Source: Paramecium pentaurelia (lineage: Eukaryota; Ciliophora; Oligohymenophorea; Peniculida; Parameciidae). Taken from it: a stretch of 64,000 bases of DNA. This document shows positions 58,839 to 64,000 of this stretch, piece by piece. The translations under genes were made by a program, and so were the position numbers. Positions within the stretch are counted from its first letter, which is position 1. Every line of letters starts with the position of its first letter. The notes beneath the pieces were generated by a model. It did not search any database, was not told the DNA's origin, and worked only from the letters and a program-made list of their open reading frames with translations. The stretch is taken from NCBI GenBank assembly GCA_905183005.1, contig CAJJDO010000041.1:68075-132074 (forward strand). Reading direction: 5' to 3'.

Positions 58839-61800
58839 ATGTATTCTTTTTAAATTTAATTAGTACTTTTACTTCTTTTTGTTGGTGTTTAAAGTATCAA
58901 TTATTGTGGAGAATATGAAACCCATCAAACTTGCATTAACAGTGATATTGAATAATGTATGTGGCTCAGCAATAGAAAACTTTGTTAAAAAACTAATGAT
59001 TATTTATAAGGCTGCAGTTTAACTTTGAATAAGAAAGCATGCATAAGACAAATCGGTAATGCCTAAGGTTAACCAGCTAAATGTACTTTATCTAATCTAA
59101 CAAAGGTCGTTTCATCAACATATGTGAAGTTATTCCAAATATCAAAACAGAGAGATGTTTAAATAATTTATCAAAATCTGGTTGTTTAGCTATTTAGAAT
59201 CCAGAATAGATTTGCTTTTGGAAAGATAATAAATGTTAAGTATTATATCAAAACCAATGGAATTAAGTTCAAAAAGATTTTGATACAGTCCCATATAGTG
59301 CATCTGCTTGCTTTTTAATTGAAAATTATTTAGTAATTCATAATACTCTTTTATGGGATCTAATTTCATATACTCCTAATTTATATGCTGAAGCTGATAG
59401 AATATTGAAACAGGAGATGGGCTTATTAGTAAATGATACTATTAATTTTGATAATCCAAATACAGTGTCTATGCAAAATAATTACTAATTTGCAAATGGA
59501 TCTTATGCATGGTACACAATTAGAGAGTCTAAAGAAATTAAATTAAGCAATTGTAACAATTGAGATCTATAGTATTTAGTGTATAAATCTTATCGATATA
59601 GAGATGGATGTATTGCATTAGAAATAGAGAATGATGCTGATTTTTTAATTCTTTTAAGGCTAACAGAATAAGTAAGGGGTATTAATCATATTTATTGTAA
59701 ATACTTAAATAAAAATCCTTCTATAACAAAACAATTTGTATACTCAGATGGTGTTTGTAAGGTTTTTGATAAAGTTGATTTGAATAATTAAAAAAAAATT
59801 ATGGAATTCAATTTAAGTTGCAAATCTATAGATTATTATTAATGTATTTATTTTTATTCAAATTCAAATATTTGTAGATTAAAAGGAATTGAATATGAAT
59901 ATCCTTGTGTAACTGAAGAAAGTGAATATGTTGCTAATTGTGATGATGCTGATTGCACTGTTAGATAATGTTCAAAATAATCTGATTATTATATGGATAC
60001 TACTACCAATAAATGTAGTAAAAGTTGTTCTTCATTTACAATTAAAACTAAAGAAGCTTGTGAAGCAATAAAAGGTTGTAAATTTTTAGGAGCACATAAC
60101 ATATTTTTTACTAAAATTTGTGCACCTTCAAATAGTTGTGATTAATTAGGTCTATAAAATTNCAATAGAAAACTTTGTTAAAAAACTAATGATTATTTAT
60201 AAGGCTGCAGTTTAACTTTGAATAAGAAAGCATGCATAAGACAAATCGGTAATGCCTAAGGTTAACCAGCTAAATGTACTTTATCTAATCTAACAAAGGT
60301 CGTTTCATCAACATATGTGAAGTTATTCCAAATATCAAAACAGAGAGATGTTTAAATAATTTATCAAAATCTGGTTGTTTAGCTATTTAGAATCCAGAAT
60401 AGATTTGCTTTTGGAAAGATAATAAATGTTAAGTATTATATCAAAACCAATGGAATTAAGTTCAAAAAGATTTTGATACAGTCCCATATAGTGCATCTGC
60501 TTGCTTTTTAATTGAAAATTATTTAGTAATTCATAATACTCTTTTATGGGATCTAATTTCATATACTCCTAATTTATATGCTGAAGCTGATAGAATATTG
60601 AAACAGGAGATGGGCTTATTAGTAAATGATACTATTAATTTTGATAATCCAAATACAGTGTCTATGCAAAATAATTACTAATTTGCAAATGGATCTTATG
60701 CATGGTACACAATTAGAGAGTCTAAAGAAATTAAATTAAGCAATTGTAACAATTGAGATCTATAGTATTTAGTGTATAAATCTTATCGATATAGAGATGG
60801 ATGTATTGCATTAGAAATAGAGAATGATGCTGATTTTTTAATTCTTTTAAGGCTAACAGAATAAGTAAGGGGTATTAATCATATTTATTGTAAATACTTA
60901 AATAAAAATCCTTCTATAACAAAACAATTTGTATACTCAGATGGTGTTTGTAAGGTTTTTGATAAAGTTGATTTGAATAATTAAAAAAAAATTATGGAAT
61001 TCAATTTAAGTTGCAAATCTATAGATTATTATTAATGTATTTATTTTTATTCAAATTCAAATATTTGTAGATTAAAAGGAATTGAATATGAATATCCTTG
61101 TGTAACTGAAGAAAGTGAATATGTTGCTAATTGTGATGATGCTGATTGCACTGTTAGATAATGTTCAAAATAATCTGATTATTATATGGATACTACTACC
61201 AATAAATGTAGTAAAAGTTGTTCTTCATTTACAATTAAAACTAAAGAAGCTTGTGAAGCAATAAAAGGTTGTAAATTTTTAGGAGCACATAACATATTTT
61301 TTACTAAAATTTGTGCACCTTCAAATAGTTGTGATTAATTAGGTCTATAAAATTTATATTGTTCATAACTTGTAGATTAATGTGGATGGGATAATTAACT
61401 ATAAAGATGTTATCAAATAACAGATGAATAATCTAAATTATTAAAATGTGAATAAGCATTTAATGCTGGATCTTGTATGAGGGTTGCATTAAGTGATTAG
61501 ATGTGTTTTTGGGATTATATGAGAAGGATATGTTACAATATTGTAGATTAACCAATATTAATTACTCATAAGGCTTTGATGGATTATGAATATTATTTTG
61601 CAGAGAGATATCTTAAAGTTATTAGTAATAGAAATTTTTGTAAATATCAATAAAATGTAGTAGCAGAGTATTTGCCAGAATAAGGAAAATGTATATTAGA
61701 TAGTAGATTTTATCTTAATGATTTAAAATAAATCAATAGTTATTCTTGTATAATGGTGTAACCTGGATATTGTAAATGGGATCCTTACTAATAGATTTGT

Positions 61801-64000
61801 ATAAGCTTAGCAGAAACTGAAGTGAGTTAATTAAATTGTTTAGAGTAAGAACTTGTTAATGAGAGAATATGTCAAAAATCAAAAGTCTCAAATCCTGATA
61901 TGATTTGTATTTATGATTCAGATTATAATTTTTGTAAGGAAATAAAAATGAGTGAATTTGAACTTTATGGATGTGAAGGATATGGTTTCTCAAAGGAATA
62001 TTGTGTAAATAAATAGAAACTAGGAGAATAATGTTAATTTTCAGCTGGAAAATGTAAATCCATATCGGAATCTTATATCAATTCAATTTTATGTCCTTCC
62101 CTTCAAAATGTAAATTAGTATGTTTGTCAATTATATTCATCTTCTTCTAAAGTATGTTTATATGATGAAATTACTCATTCATGTTACACTCCAAGCATTT
62201 ATACTAGATTAAGTTATACTAAACATTTAAATTGTTATGGTTGTCAATAGGTTAAGGATTCTTATACTTATTTTAGTTTAGAACTTAAAAAATGTATTTA
62301 GTTTAGTGATATAAATGTTTCAATTTTATCAAGTTTGGAATGTACATAAAATTTTGTAAATGAATAAACATGTTTATCAATTATAAAAGATGATTAAAAT
62401 TGTTATTGGGATACATAATCAAATTAATGTAAAAGATATACAGAATATTTTATTAATTGTGCTGAATATGCAAATTAAAATTATCGTGTTTGCACAGCAC
62501 TTGCATCAGATATGTCAAAATAGTTTATGAAAGATAATTATTGTACCTATGAAAATAACATATGTCAAAGCAAATCTAATTATTTATTGGATTGTGGAGA
62601 ATCTGAATAAATGAATATACATAGATGTAGTGGATTAACAGGATTGAGTCCAACAGGAGAATATATTTAGATGTGTGCATTCTTAAATAATAAATGCAAA
62701 ACTTTAATTGATAATTCAATGAATACCTATATTGTATTAACTACTATATAATGTAAATAAGCTAATTTGAAAGCTTGTACAAAAGTTGAAACTAATGGAT
62801 AGTATTGCAAATTAATAGATTTTATCTCTGCCAATAATATTATAATTGATAAGAAATGTGTATAAATTGATACTACTACTGAAACTTGTTCTACTATCAA
62901 TACTAATATATCTATAAATTTAATAAATCCTAATCATTGTTCAAGGGCTAATGATAGTTGTTATTATGATTCAGTTAATGGTTGTTAATCCCCAGTGGAA
63001 ACTAATTTAGAATGCAATACTTAAGGTTTATCTTATTTAGGATGTATATTAAATACATAAAATCATAGATGTGGCTTTGTAAATAATAAATGTAAATATT
63101 TGGCATAATATTCAAATGTTTCTGATTGTAAATATTTAAATTAATTTTCTTGCTCTTATTATGCATTTAATAAATGTTATTGGAATGGATAACTTTGTGT
63201 TTTATCTACTAATGATACTACAGAATATGGAAGTGATTACAATTGTAGTCTTAATACAAGTAGTACTTTTATAGTCTCAAATGGAATTACATGTTAAACA
63301 ATATAATAATAATCTAATTATGAATTATATTCATGTGATAGTCAATTAAATCAATTTGCTTGTGGATCTATACCAAATCAATATTGTTAGTTTATTCAAA
63401 ATAAGTGTTAATTTTATAGTCATTAACTCTGTGATGATTCATAATAAACTTGTAGTGATAATAATTCTTTAAATATGAAATGTGTACTCAAAGATGGTAA
63501 ATGTTTTAATCTTCCAAATAATAATTATAGTTGTGATTTCTTTGATAAAACAAATTATGAATTTTGTCTCTAATATCCTAATTGTGTTTATGTTGATTAG
63601 AAATGTTAGCATACAAGTCAAATATCAGTTTATTGGTATTGTGATACATTGTCCTTATTGAAATGTGTTCTTTAAAATAAATCATTTGCTTGCTCTTGGT
63701 CATCAGGATATTGTTCTGAATATACAGGTACATCTTGTCCTTCTCTTAATGGATTCTATTCATTTAATGCATGTTAATAATTCGAAAATTGTACTTATGG
63801 ATTTACTAAAAGAGGATTAGGATTTTGTTATTCTGACAAAAATTTTGAATCTTTAACATGTGAATAATTAAATTAAGATCTATGTTTGGAAGATTTAAGT
63901 CATGTAAATTCATCTCTTTTTTGTTATTGGGATTAATCATGTAAAAATATATACAATAACTAAATTACATTATGTACAGATCTATCTGAATTTAAATCCA
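58839..64000 (+). CDS. Large secreted/surface cysteine-rich protein, 5' part (runs off the window)
   Basis: Signal peptide MYSFQIQLVLLLLFVGVQS, then more than 1,600 residues in which Cys recurs roughly every 8-20 positions with aromatic, Asn and Gln-rich spacers (for example CMWLSNRKLC, CFWKDNKC, CLYDEITHSCY). No TGA occurs after two introns (23 nt ending AAAG near 59085; 27 nt near 59550) are removed. The style recalls ciliate surface antigens and the large extracellular Cys-rich proteins of protists, but without a regular octet-cysteine period that I can measure by eye. The segment 58970-60161 is repeated exactly at 60163-61354 around an N; the true protein probably lacks the second copy. 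The C-terminus lies beyond the window. Confidence 0.75.
58970..60161 (+). repeat. Exact 1,192-bp direct duplication, copy 1
   Basis: As far as I can compare by eye, it is identical base for base, both introns included, to 60163-61354. The copies are separated only by the N at 60162. Confidence 0.9.
60162..60162. other. Single ambiguous base (N): scaffold gap
   Basis: The only N in the window, lying exactly between two identical 1,192-bp blocks. This is what is left when two overlapping contigs are placed end to end instead of merged. Confidence 0.9.
60163..61354 (+). repeat. Exact 1,192-bp direct duplication, copy 2
   Basis: Second copy of 58970-60161. The unique sequence resumes at 61355, directly continuing the Cys-rich frame. 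Confidence 0.9.

Noticed and set aside
59561..59563. In-frame TGA as evidence of a pseudogene or TGA recoding in the Cys-rich gene
   Set aside because: A 27-nt GT...TAG intron covers the TGA and keeps the frame, so no recoding is needed.

Overview
The window reads as part of a ciliate somatic (macronuclear) genome, most likely Paramecium. Three things point there. Recognisable proteins only read through if TAA and TAG are glutamine and TGA is the sole stop. Nearly all introns are 20-35 nt with GTA...AG ends. Genes are packed tightly on both strands in very AT-rich DNA. ORFs called with the standard code are therefore mostly meaningless here, and I translated by hand with the ciliate code. For most genes, removing the introns I propose leaves an exact multiple of three, which supports those models.

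Layout. 0.3-1.4 kb (+): TIM50-like mitochondrial import subunit. 1.5-10.0 kb (-): a 2,839-residue TRANK1-like UvrD-family helicase with TPR-like helices and a 210-codon pure TAA (polyglutamine) tract. 10.2-12.7 kb (+): a coiled-coil protein and a p24/TMED cargo receptor. 13.0-15.5 kb (-): a double cyclic-nucleotide-binding-domain protein and a secreted GH25 lysozyme. 16.1-16.9 kb (+): a membrane protein. 16.9-27.9 kb (-): VPS13, one intronless 3,648-residue frame. 28.2-28.9 kb (-): a coiled-coil protein. 29.3-30.8 kb (+): eIF2 gamma. 31.3-33.2 kb (+): a possible SIN1-like protein. 33.5-37.3 kb (-): two uncharacterised proteins and a VDAC-like porin. 37.3-38.2 kb (+): VAP. 38.5-41.5 kb (-): a small protein, an OXR1/NCOA7-type LysM-GRAM-TLDc protein and a small Cys/His protein.

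42.0-42.8 kb (+): a CIMIP2/FAM166-like ciliary microtubule inner protein. 42.8-47.4 kb (-): EMC8/9, a single C2H2 zinc-finger protein, an unresolved 1-kb stretch and an AGC kinase. 47.7-49.1 kb (+): an amino-acid transporter. 49.1-51.1 kb (-): a second double-CNBD protein. 51.3-57.4 kb (+): AATF/Bfr2, a long coiled-coil protein, a frame-broken gene and an EF-hand protein. 57.5-58.6 kb (-): a small basic protein and a jacalin-like lectin. 58.8-64.0 kb (+): the first 5 kb of a large secreted Cys-rich protein, which contains an exact 1,192-bp duplication around a single N, almost certainly an unmerged assembly overlap.

The genes are mainly housekeeping and typical of ciliates; I see no operon logic and no multi-gene defence or biosynthetic system. 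Themes are membrane contact and trafficking (VPS13, VAP, p24, EMC8/9), mitochondria (TIM50, VDAC-like), cyclic-nucleotide signalling (two CNBD proteins, one AGC kinase), and cilia (CIMIP2-like, coiled coils). The items most worth checking are the UAA-encoded polyglutamine tract, the frequent non-TAG 3' splice sites, the intronless giant genes, the N-flanked duplication, and the unresolved region at 44.6-45.7 kb.
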